Source of the DNA: Asterias rubens | Lineage: Eukaryota > Echinodermata > Asteroidea > Forcipulatida > Asteriidae | DNA: 64,000 nucleotides | Assembly (NCBI RefSeq): GCF_902459465.1 | Contig: NC_047063.1 | Coordinates: 3,162,001 to 3,226,000, forward strand | Direction of reading: 5' to 3' | Part shown: positions 20,901-31,500 of the stretch, piece by piece | Numbering within the stretch: the first letter of the stretch is position 1 | Layout: each line of letters starts with the position of its first letter | The notes under the pieces: model-generated | Seen by the model: the letters and a program-made list of their open reading frames with translations, nothing else | Told to the model about the DNA's origin: nothing | The model's database searches: none | Made by a program: the position numbers and the translations under genes

Positions 20901-23378
20901 ATGAAAGGAAATTCTATAATGGATGGTGCGCAAAAATAAAAGTCCCCGTACAGCCCAAAAAAGAATGAAATTTGAGGTTTGAAAGAGAAAACGACTGACA
21001 AATTTTACCCACCAACCTGTGCAGCTCCATTGATGAACAAAAAGAGGGCAAAAATATAGAAGCTATGCCACATGCCAAACGAAGCCTGCAAGACACAACA
21101 AACAAAATGGTGTTAGATTTCAAAATTATAGATAGTTCTCAAGTTTACTTGTGAAAGGTAGGGTCCTAGGGCTAAATATTAATGACAAATAAACTTACTT
21201 GGTAAGAAGCGAGATAGTATAAACTATTTTCAGAAAGGATTCCCCTCGAAATTTTCAGCCCAAAATGTTTGAATCTGAGAACAAAATTATCGCATGTATC
21301 ATTGGGTGTTCGTGCTCCAGAGATGCAGTTGGTAGGCCTAACCGCTGCCACCTCGTTAAACATGGATGGATTCAATGTTCTTGTAAAAATACTGCGACAG
21401 TTTACCAAGGAGAAAATGCCTTTAGTGCCATTGCTCTTTGAAAAACGAAGCATACAGTCCGGGTAAAATGTCGTGCTGGTTTTGTCTACAATTTGTGTGT
21501 TTCTTGAAACTGGAGTGGTATTGTACTTTACCATAGAGATACCAGATGTCATTAGGCAACATGCTAGAGTTCTGCGGGCGCCGTATTTATCTGCACTCGA
21601 TCCAAACACCATCTGAAAAGACCAAAACCATTGATGCAAAACATGAAATAACCTGTCAAAGATTGGTTTGGGCTAGGACTCAAATTTCACGTAAAAATTG
21701 CCCCCAAAAAGTTAATTTTTTGTAAATAAAATACTAAAACGACACAATAGTGAAAGGTCTGACTGATACCATTGAGTCCAGCAGAGCTTTAACTATTTGA
21801 GGCCAATACGAGTTATATAGGCTGTATGTTTGGAATCAGCGTCACTGAGTGACGGATTTGAGCGCTGTATAAAACAATGTATGCCACAATAGCCATATCT
21901 GATTTGGTAATGAGAAACATCTCGCACCCCGACTACACATCTTAAAGGCAGTGGACACTATTGGTAATTACTCAAAATAATTATTAGCATAAAACCTTTC
22001 TTGGTGACGAGTAATGGGGAGAGGTTGGTGGTATAAAACATTGTGAGAAACAGCTCCCTCTGAAGTGCCATAGTTTTCGAGAAGGAGGTACTTTTCCACG
22101 AATTTGATTTCAAGGCCTCGGGTTTAGAACTTGAGGTCTCGAAATCAAGTATCTAAACGCACACAACTTCGTGTGACAAGGGTGTTTTCTTCTTTCATTA
22201 TTATCTCGCAACTTTGATGACCGATTGAGCTCAAATTTTCACAGGTTGGTTATTTTATGCATATGTTGAGATACACCAACTGTGAAGTCTAGTCTATGAC
22301 AATTACCAATAGTGTCCACTGTCTTTAAACCTGCAGAGGCATCTGGCTGGACCATTGCATTTTGCCAGATAATGTTGCTATAAATAAAACTTATTTTATT
22401 GTCGACTAACTTACCTGAACAAAAGCGTAGGGAAGAAACATTGCTGTATCTAGCCATCCTAGCTGAGTTCTGGTCATCTTAAGCTCAGATGACAAATCCA
22501 TCTTCACCTGGTCAATTTTAACAAATTACAAAAAGAAACAAACCCGAATGAAACATCGGTTGATCTCTCCTTACACAACAGTAACTGCTGTGCATTTTGT
22601 TCTTGTCTTCTATTTTTTGGGTCTCATGATTTGTTTTGTTCGAATTTAAAGTACTTTAAAGGGGCTGGGTCACATTTGAGAGGGCAACAAGACCATCTTC
22701 ATCATTTTGCAAAGGGCACTTCCATTGGAAATCAAGTTTATGGGAAAATTTTCAAGGGGCACCAATGCCAAGACCAGGGGCAGCACAGCCAGAGGCCATC
22801 ATGACCTTGGTTTGGAGGCCTCCTTGTTATTTTTTTAATGTTAAATTCAATTCACAAGGCAAGGCCTCGACTGCTGTTTGTTTTAATGGTGATATTGGAT
22901 GCTGGTTGGTAGGATTAGAAATAGGAGTGAACATGACTGCAATTGTATTCATTAAATCATTACTACTATACAGGAATACTATATAATACCCCTACTAGTT
23001 TAGTTAAGGGTTTAATATAAATAATAATATGGAGGTTGTGTATTTTCTTCCTCCATGGTTTCATTGACAAAACACAATTTACTACTAATTATCTAGGCTA
23101 AGTTAGACCCAGCAACTGTGGCGCTAGATTTCTTTTTCTGAAATTTGGACATTATCGGTCATCCGATAATCATTTTATCATTTCCAATTTAAATAGGGCC
23201 TATTGCGTGTACTGCAGTGTTTAGTGTTAGTTAGTGTTAGTTTTATTGCTAACGCCGGTTGGTGGGTCCTCCGAAGTGAATACTTTACCACGGCAAGGGG
23301 TTTTCTAAGAAGGTATGTGCTTGCATATGCCATCCACGTTAGGGCAAACACACAAGCTTGATGATGTCGTACTTTCAT
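14934..23378 (-). CDS. SLC37-like organophosphate:phosphate antiporter (major facilitator), complete
   Basis: Multi-pass major facilitator protein of the organophosphate:Pi antiporter/SLC37 type, expected to exchange sugar or glycerol phosphate for phosphate across an internal membrane. Twelve exons in transcript order: 23289-23378, 22415-22507, 21532-21612, 21017-21085, 19989-20114, 19360-19419, 18463-18535, 17952-18027, 16622-16712, 16400-16494, 15669-15904, 14934-15118. The total is 1275 nt, or 424 residues and TGA. All phases match. The N terminus (LLRKPLAVVK) mirrors the SLC37 R-K-P/T motif. SSADKYGARRT is the loop 2-3 facilitator signature. AWPSCVKVLGSWFNNRQRNAVFGLWGT, split here by family conservation, is the hallmark fourth-to-fifth helix block. 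FEIGGVAGSAALGYL and NGFGSLGTVVMGPVVG are the second-half equivalents. The length is close to SLC37A4 (about 429) and shorter than SLC37A1-3. Which SLC37 paralogue it matches, and its substrate, I cannot tell. Confidence 0.87.
15176..15346 (+). repeat. SINE family B, best-preserved head
   Basis: tRNA-like head with box A (GTGGTCTAGTTGG) and intact box B (GGTTCGAATCC), then GTATGCCTGTGATTTGTTTA and a TATACAGTGCTGAAACAACG tail. The head continues into a repeated tail, so this is not a free tRNA gene. Confidence 0.82.
17005..17515 (-). mobile_element. Double-hairpin element, copy 1
   Basis: Contains a perfect 37-bp inverted repeat (17106-17142 and 17144-17180, one-base centre) and a second imperfect hairpin with arms of about 75 bases (about 17358-17514, centre near CGGCTCCG). 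The element is near-identical in reverse to 47036-47546. It lies in an intron of the SLC37-like gene. Confidence 0.92.
18712..18959. repeat. MITE family V, divergent copy
   Basis: Ends GGGTGTGTATTGCTTCCCTG and GGGGAAGCTAATCGCACCC are inverted. The inside shares CCCCTGACAAGAGCTAATC and CCCACTCCACAAGCA with 20229. Confidence 0.87.
19690..19979 (+). repeat. SINE family A, 3' part
   Basis: GTCCCATGTGTTGTGTAATG, ATTGTGCCACAGCAC and a terminal ATT microsatellite match the full SINEs at 38948 and 42186. The head is missing. Confidence 0.82.
20229..20472. repeat. MITE family V, 244 bp
   Basis: Ends GGGTGCGTTCGTTTAGCTTC and GAAGCTAAACGAACGCACCC form perfect 20-base terminal inverted repeats, continuing as CCCTGGGT and ACCCAGGG. 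I see no clear target duplication. Confidence 0.92.
21171..21380 (+). repeat. Repeat family M
   Basis: Shares AAACTTACTTGGTAAGAAG, GGATTCCC and CCAGAGATGCAGTTGGTA...CACCTCG-TAAACATGGATGG with 51575-51835, and its middle part with about 57385-57515. Confidence 0.75.
21947..22327 (+). repeat. MITE family P, full length, TTAA both sides
   Basis: Starts AAAGGCAGTGGACACTATTG and ends AATAGTGTCCACTGTCTTT, in an SLC37-like intron. Young subfamily with 11519 and 53349. Confidence 0.92.
22660..22810 (-). repeat. Repeat family N (GCCTTGGTGCCCC type)
   Basis: Reverse of a family also seen at about 31970-32115, 33230-33380, 37400-37545 and (reverse) 50370-50560. Shared pieces include AAAATGAAAATGGCCTTG and TGGAAGTGCCCTTTGCAAAA. 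Ends are not clear. Confidence 0.6.
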
Positions 23379-24572
23379 TCTGCTAATGTTTTCTTAATTC
23401 AGTTTATTGTAAGTTTTTTATAAGCTAAAAATGTAAACAATTGATTTCGCGAAACGGGGAGCGCCATGTCTAGCTTACTAACTTCTAACGGAGAGGGCGC
23501 CATTTCATTCAACTTTTGACCAATGAATAAGTGGATTGTCTTCGATAAGGCCGCCTTATCTTATCAAGTAAGTTTATATTTAATACCTTATCTAAGACAA
23601 CCGACATAAACAAAAATTAACGACAATTCAATTGGTTTATACTGCCAAAAACTCCAAACAAACAAAATTAATGTTCAACAAATCCGTTTTCTTTATTCGG
23701 TTTAGTTTTTTTTTGGTATGGCCGAGTTATGATTAATGAGGTAGACCACCTACTAAGCGTGGCACAATTCCTTATCGCAGTTTTCTAGGCAAAGAATGGA
23801 ATGATCACATAATTATCCATAACTGAATATTAATAATCATATCACTATTAAACACTGCAATTGTTATTTTTTTTCCCGTGTGATATAAATACTTCTCCCT
23901 AGAACATCACAGGATTAATTTTAGTCAGAGATCTGCAAAGCCTATCGTATACAAAAATAAATAAATAAATAAATAAATAAACCAGCATGGAAAGCTATAC
24001 GTTGTTTTATATATTAAATTTTTTTTTTTCATGTTAATTAACATCATTATTGTTATCTTTTTTGAAATCCGGCAGCATTCGTTTTCTTTCTTCGACCAAT
24101 CCATACAAATCAGAATTTACTGAAAGTGCAATAATTAATGGAAACTTTTCTTCTTAGGCCAAGTAAAACAAAATACCAGTTGATCGTCCGGGTTTTTCAA
24201 AAAAAGAAAAGAATGGGGGCCATTTTATTTAGTTTTTCAAAGGTGGCCGCCAAGGATTTTACACTCAAGATGGCCACCAGTCCTCAGTTTAAAGTCACCA
24301 CTTATAAGATAAGCAATTATAATGAGAAATACACAGACAATTAATTGTCTTTTGGGGACCAACAATTTAAACAGAATATAAAAGGAAATTTGTTACTAAA
24401 TATGATGCAGCCCAACAAAAGGATGAGAGAGAGAACGACCAACTGTAATTTGTATTTATTTGGCCTTATCTGTTAGTGTATTAATCAATGGCAGAAAAAT
24501 GGTTAAGGCATGTCAAAAAAACATGTCCTCACACGGTAACGCTTCATAGCTATAGCCAGAAATAAAAAACTG
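23379..24572. other. Spacer upstream of the SLC37-like gene
   Basis: A+T-rich sequence between the transporter start and the C1q stop. An AAAT repeat near 23958-23981 and T-rich runs are visible, but no gene. The transporter promoter should lie in its left part, though I see no diagnostic element. Confidence 0.5.
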
Positions 24573-26025
24573 CTAGAGTAGAAACCCAGAGAACAGTATT
24601 GGCGAAGGTGTGTAAGAAACACCACCGTCATCCACCTTTCCCGGGAAGGAGATTCGCTGTCCATTCTTCACCAGCTTGACCTCATCGTCTTCATCGAGGT
24701 CAACCACCACGGTGGTACCCGCGTACTGGACCGTCAAGTCACCTGAATTCTTGGAAGACACGGTTGCCTTGATGGCGGTGTTTACCAACATGTTCACGGT
24801 GATCACGTTCGTCCTGGTGTTGGGGAAGGAGTACATGAAGACGTAGATGCCGGGAATTTTGGCCTTGAAGATGCCCGTTGTTCCGTCAAAATCACCGTTT
24901 AGGTCCAACACTGTCGTGGGGAATGCAATGTCCTTACCCGAACCAGAGGGCACTTCGGTGGGACGTTGAGCCGAAAATGCAGACTGTCTTACGATGAGAG
25001 GTGAACAGAGGCATCGATCTACAACAAAAAATACGGTGGAGAGGTTTAATATTAAAGGAACTGTGGACACTTTATTCATAATTATTGTTAGCAGAACGTG
25101 GCAGAAGAATGAGTGGGAGTGGCAGGACCAGTGGCAGAAGAAAAAGTGACATGAATGAGTGCCAGAACGGGTGGTAGAATGGGTTCTGCAAAAGAATGAG
25201 TGTCAGTTTGGCAGAAGAATGAGTGGCAGAATGGGTGGCATAATGAGTGGCAGAATGAGTGGCAGAATGGGTGGCAGATTGAGTGGCAGAAGAATGATTG
25301 GCAGAATATGTAGCAGATTGAGTGGAAGATTGAGTGGCAGAAAAAATGAGTGGCAGAAGGCGAATAATGAGTGGCAGAAGAGTGGCTAAGAATGAGTGGC
25401 GGAAAATAGAGTGACAATTATTACAAAAAATATGGAAGAAGAATGAGTTGGGGGAAGACAAAGACACGGGGCAGGAATCAGTGACAGATTCATCCAGTTC
25501 TTTACTTACGGTACAAGTTGAATCCACTGAATATCACAGGGCTCTCCAGACTGGCATCTGGCACGATGGGTACCGCAGGGGGTTGAGCGTAGGTCGACAC
25601 ATACACTTTATCCCCTTGGTCTAAGTCAACCACAGTGTGTGCAAAAGCCGGGCCATTCACCGTCAAGCGAAATAGCACTTCCACTGCAACCCCCTCTTTG
25701 ATGAGTTTGTAATGTGTCACTTTGCTCTTCCCTCTGACATTCTTTCCAGCCGTGAATGTGAAGACGTAAGTACCGGGGATTGGAGCGGTGAAGAGCTCCG
25801 TCTGGGCGTTCCTGTCGAGCAGGGGTTGGACGTCTGCGTCTGCCGGGTCGAGTGGATAAGTCGTAGGGTTGTTTGCTACGTTCACGTATGTGAACGCCGC
25901 ATCTTTGTGGAATGTTGACAGGCACCGGCAGGGGTGTGAGGCGTAAAGCATGTATATTATGGTCACAACCAACATATCCATCATCGCCCCTCCTCCAGTC
26001 TTCTGACCCGTCATACTGAAATAAT
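24573..26025 (-). CDS. Secreted protein with two C1q domains
   Basis: Two coding exons are visible: 25510-26025 and 24573-25018. The join (TACC/AT) is in phase and the stop is TAG at 24573. The first ATG in the exon is at 26014 (316 residues). A second at 25984 (306 residues) begins MMDMLVVTIIYMLYA, a plausible signal peptide, and I favour it. Each exon encodes one C1q head: the first has IPGTYVFTFTAG and ends SPVIFSGFNLY, the second has IFKAKIPGIYVFMYSF and ends SPILFSGFLL. These match the C1q signature (G-x-Y-x-F) and the terminal F-S-G-F strand. No collagen repeat lies between them, so it resembles short C1q-domain lectins of invertebrate innate immunity rather than complement C1q. An acceptor at 26026 implies an upstream 5' untranslated exon that I cannot place. 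The intron is mostly minisatellite. Confidence 0.82.
25097..25420. repeat. Intronic minisatellite, GAGTGGCAGAAT unit
   Basis: More than 15 variant copies of a 12-base unit, some with a 3-base insertion, filling most of the intron of the C1q gene. Confidence 0.93.
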
Positions 26026-28596
26026 CTGCAAAGGCGAAAGAAGAGAAACAAATTACTGAAACTAAGCTGGCGGGTACGAACGATGTGTAAATCTCTTCGA
26101 GCAGAGTGTAAAAAGTCGAGACCACACCGGCACTTTTCTGTTTATCCACACCATGCATAGCTGAAATCAATACATTTTTTTTTTCGTTTTTTTTTTTTTT
26201 TTTTTTTTAGTTTTAGATACTGCTGAGCGAGAAAAAACGTGTTTACTTCCACGATTCGGTTTTGAGTCAGTGTGTTTTTATTTTCACTACAAACACATAC
26301 GAAGAAAATGTGAAGTTTCAATCATTTGAAGAGATTACAAAATCTGTGTAAACTCACCACAAGTTTCCAAGTTGCATTTGTGCAAACAGAATATAGAATC
26401 TCAATTTTTTTATTTTGCCACGAGCATCTATGACACACCCAGTTTGGTACACCTCCACTGGTTAACTGACTACAACCTGCAGAGATGCGCTGAGCAGCTC
26501 ATGTATGAAATTTACTACCCCCCCCCCCGCCCTGCCCCCCCCCCCGGCCTGTTGCTCTTTGTAATTCATTATGTAATAGAAACATACCTTTGAGGAGATG
26601 TCAATACTGGAATGTCACGTATGTGTTGTTCACTGGAAAAAAACAAACGATTTTAAATCGGGGGAAAAAAACCACTGAACAAACCGAACTGACTCACGGT
26701 GAATATTAAATGACTTGGGGTTGAAGATGGCATTGACTAGAGCGGGATTCGAATTTCCTCTGGACTAAATAATCCCCAAATAAAATTCACACCAATGTAT
26801 AAACCAAAATGAGTTTCCTATTGGACTGTGTTTGGATTGGATTGATTTATTTCCAGTTCAGAATCGTTATTTCAATAGCAAGGCCCAACCAACTCACACA
26901 AAATGCTTTTTTCAGACCAATTATTATTTAATTTTCATTAAAGGCAAAGTAGCCTATCCTTTGGTTTTTTATGTAGATAATCATACTTTATAAACCTGTG
27001 AAAACTTCATTTGAAAAGGTGGTAGCGATTTTTGAAATATCGCCGAAAGTCCTCAATTGGAATACATAACCTGTTAAACGTATCATACAGTAACGTTTCT
27101 CAGATTCAAACTTGTGTGATTATTTTGCCTTGAACACATAAGGCCTAGGAATGCTTTACACTTTTGAAAAATGCTGTACTTCCAACCATGGAGGAAGGAA
27201 GATAAGGAGCTCGAACGACCCACAAAACCGCAGAGTAACAAACGAATACTCTGACAATGCCCCTGTCTGACCAGTGGAAAAAGATAGGAGACCTCCAGCT
27301 GGACGGCCGATTAACGAGTAGGATTAAATCTCTTTGTACAGAACGTGCGGTACCGCCGCTTTGCACCGTTGCCTTCGTGTAAAGTTGAATCTTTGGAGAC
27401 AAGAATTGTGAATCACGTTTTCATATACAGTTTGTGGTGTTTCACGGAAACATCATGGCATATTTTTACATTTTTTGTGACTTTCCGGTCACTAGCGGTG
27501 ATTCAAAATTTGGGTATTAGCACACGAGGGTGGTTGGTATTCAATTGGAGCACAAGTGTACACAATTTTTATCAGGTCTCAAAAAATGTGTTTTTCTGTA
27601 TTATATCCATACGACATACGACACCATAGTTGAGTGAAGAACCAAGTGCGCACGCGCAAACTCACATACGCCAGGTCGCCCATTGTCTGTGTAAGGTATG
27701 TAGGTGATTACGAGGTGTCGTTAAACGACCGCGGTACCACGGGTTCGACTTTTGAAGTCCCTTCGTTCGAGCTCCTTCTCTTCCTTCCTCCATGTTCCAA
27801 CCAAAGTAACATTGTCATCAATTAGGGGTGATTTCCGTACGTATCCCCTTTGGAAAGAACATTAAGGCTTTTTTTGTTAGTCTATTGGTGAAAAACACGT
27901 CTCTAAGAAGAACTTTTTTCACCGAAAATCGAGGTGATTTTTTACTTCGAAGACTCACAGAACCAGTAGATTTGAAGCTTGAAAATTTACGAGGATTATA
28001 ATGTATTGATCTTTATTAGCTCTTTAAAAATAAAAGCAAAGTTTTAAAAAAATATATGAATTTTTGGTTGTTTCATAATATTTAGCACAAAATTTGATCT
28101 GACCATGGAGCAATAAACAATTTTGCTTCATGAGCCGACCCTCTGATCCGACCTGCTACTCAATCCACTGTTGTGGCAAGCCGGGATGATCCTCAAAATG
28201 TTTGACCAATAATCTAATCCCATCACAATAGACCGTTGTATGCAAATAATGGGAGACCACAAAATTGAAATAGCGCCCTCTTGCTATAGCTGGTACCCGG
28301 GGTATGCTGTTCAGAGGATAAGGACGCCAATGGTTGCCAGTGAAATTGGATGAAGGTTATTTACATGACATTGAAATAGCGTGCGTCCATGGAGATAAAC
28401 AACATGGGGATTGGCTAGCGCTGAAGGTATGTTCGCTCATTGTTGCTAATTGTAATCACAAATAAACCATTATAAGTGAACTAGAACCGCGCTGTAAATT
28501 AATTAAATTATAATGATGTAGAAGGCAGGAAAACATAAAAGTTCTTGTGAGATTTCTTGGCCAGGGAAGTACCCCTTAAAAAGGGGGTAAACGGGA
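26026..28596. other. Divergent spacer between the C1q gene and TTLL3
   Basis: Both neighbours point away, so it holds two promoters and the C1q 5' exon. Visible: a T-run at 26167-26210, C-runs at 26518-26544 and inverted repeats at 27172-27800. No coding exon recognised. Confidence 0.5.
27172..27800. mobile_element. Possible MITE with about 40-bp inverted ends
   Basis: CATGGAGGAAGGAAGATAAG plus GAGCTCGAACGA at 27179-27212 is repeated inverted at 27763-27795. A target duplication is not obvious and the inside (about 540 bp) has no recognisable product. Confidence 0.6.
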
Positions 28597-31500
28597 ATGC
28601 TTCAGTTGGATTTATCGACAGGGATCATCAGCCAAAGTTCTTTGGTAAAGAAACTTGCGCCGCCCATGCACGGCGAGGTTGATAACTTGACGACCGCCGC
28701 CTTCGTACCATCGCCGTCGAGTGAGGGTCTGAATAATGGCGTGTCCACCACCTCCAGCTCGACAAACGACCTGGCCATTCCTCATCGTTTCTCCATCGAA
28801 ACCGATCTTGCCTACGCCCCTAAACTGAACACGACATCTTTGAGTTTAGCCCAGGGGAGGCAGTCGAGATCGGGGCTGCTGCAAAGGGCCAGGGCAACGC
28901 GGCTGGCTGCGGTACAGCAGCACAACCAAGATGAGTGCACCTTCAAACCGCAGATGAGTTCGGCAAGTCTCAAGATTGCCGAGACGCTGGGGACAACGTT
29001 TATGGCTAGACAAGAGCAGCACTTGGAAAAACAACGAAAAATGGTAAGTTGAGAAGTCATTAGATTTCTTTGTTTTGGTTTTTGACACTGACAGTTTTAT
29101 CACACTGTGTAAGCAGGCCCTAACCAGAGTCAGACATCAGATAGTGGACTGATATACTCAGTCTAATCGAAGAAGAAGACTGTTGTATTTGTTGTTTTGT
29201 ACGTACTTGTTGTAGAAGTTGCATTGTCATGATTGCAAATTGTCATTTTTATAGGCTAAATAAATTAAAATACTAATTACTACTTTTTTTTCCTTTCCTT
29301 AATAAATTAATAGATAGTGTTTCTACTAACCTAATAATAATAATAATTAATAGTCAAAGGCTAGAGTTACTACTCTTACTCCTAGAACTACGAGGTTCGT
29401 TCCGCTATCGCCTGCTTCATGGAGGCGATAGCAGAACAAATCTCATTATAGTTCTAGCTAGGAGTAGTCATACAGGCTTACTCCAAGTACGGAGGTTTGT
29501 TCTGTATCATCTCCAATATTGTTGGAATAGTTTTCATCCAAAAATATTTCCTCAGATGTCTGAGGGTTTGTGTCGGTTTGCGAATAAGAGGTGGGAGATG
29601 CGGTGTGTACCCACTGACTGTCACCTCACTGAAAATGTGGATCAAGTATTTGACATTCTTGTGACAATACCGTGACAGTGTTTGCTGTTTGGGAAAAGTT
29701 TCCGTATCACGCCACCACTTTTTCATTTGATATGAAACAATATAGTATCTAATCACCTCAATGAGATATCCCTTTTTGTTAAAATGAGTGAAAAAGTATT
29801 TGACGTATCGTTGACAAATTGCGAAATTGATTCTACAGAAAGGTGGTAAAATCTCAACTAGAAAATCATCTTCTATTTCCTTTGTTGTTAAAACCATTTA
29901 AAAAAAGGTCAAGTCCTGCCATGAAAAACATTTGAGTGGAACCCACATTTCAGGGATGCTACTTGCTACAGTGCCCAATTTCATAAGCCTGTATGTAGTG
30001 CGAAAAACTTGCTAAGCACAGAAAAGTTTAGCTAAACAGAAAATGGTTTTAAAGTTCCAGTCAAAATTGCATCAAGTTTACATGTGTAACTGGTGTCCCA
30101 CTTGATTTTTGCTTTTAAACAAAGAACATCTCAAACGAAGACTAGATTTTTCGATGAGATCAAATTATAATGAAACACAATTCCCCAATCAGAAATTTGT
30201 ATATTACATTTCTATATATATCTAGGCTCCAACTAATACAAATAAATTGCTTAAAATAAGCATTGAAACAAATTTAAAACTAAGTTCCTTTTTTGTCAGA
30301 TACCCTTTTGCCAATAATTCCGATTTTAGTCTGACCATTTAACAATGCATGAACAGTAAATTGGGTAATTCCCTTTCTTGTTTTGAAACCCTGACACAGA
30401 TTCTTATTCTCTGAGTTTCTTCTTTGATTTGTCAAAATTCAGTTCAGTTTCATCATGGTGTAACTTCACCTCCAACATTCGGATCACTTGTTTTATTGTA
30501 GCCATAAATTACCTTAAAAATAGTTTAAATAATATAATGCGCAAGATTTGCACAGACTATTGTTTAGGGCTTTAACCTTATTGCACCAGAAATTGTCCGA
30601 CACAACATAAAACTTGGTTTAAACGACCACCAAGTTAATTGCCCACGCAGATGTACCTAGCTAAGCTGTACTCCATGGCCGCATTAATCATAGATGAAGA
30701 GACAATTAAGCAAGAACTATTCAATAATATCATTGAGAACCAGGCATAATTTATTCAACTGTTCTCTGCGTCTCTTTGGTACTTGCTCAGCGTTCCCTTG
30801 ACGTCTTAACGTGTAGCCTTCACAACTAGGGACAGACTTGTAATCGATTTGAATGAATACTTTAGATGCTTCGCACAAATGAAACATACTGCAGACAAGG
30901 TGATGGAATTGCCTCTGCATTGTATGACTTCACAGTTGATTGATTTTGGAAGGCAGCCAAGGACTGTACAATGGGATTTAAAAGGCAATTTTGTCTTGAA
31001 GTATAAATCAGTAAATTGTGACTAATTTATGGCTTCTCTGTTAGCGTCACAGTGCAATAAAGTCATTGTATACTTTCAGAAATTACTCAAACAAATAATG
31101 GCCATAAAAATGTTGTGACTGTTGATATTGTGTTTTGTGAAACAATTCTCGTCGCTGGAATTTCTTTTTAACGACAGGGATAAATAACAAAAACCAGTCA
31201 ATCTGAATATTATCCATTATGTGTTAGGGATTGATAAATTTTCACAAGTTAGTTATGATACATTTAAGGCCTATTAGATAAAGGACTCGAAGAACAAACT
31301 GAGCTCTTCAAAAGAATTAGCTTGACAATTATGCACACAAATTAATTTCTTCTTTTATTTTAAGATAAAAACAAAACCATAGTAAAAAACATTTTGCAAA
31401 CACTAATATCAAAAATGCCGCATGGTGTGTAAATGAATTTGTTTCAATGACAATTTAATTTAATTAGGCCTATTTATTGATAATATTACTAACAGACTCA

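Noticed and set aside
25072..25527. Minus-strand frames of 109-151 codons
   Set aside because: They translate the GAGTGGCAGAAT minisatellite.
26026..26170. N-terminal extension of the C1q frame to an ATG at 26170
   Set aside because: A good splice acceptor at 26026 interrupts it, and the extra residues do not resemble a signal peptide or a C1q protein start.
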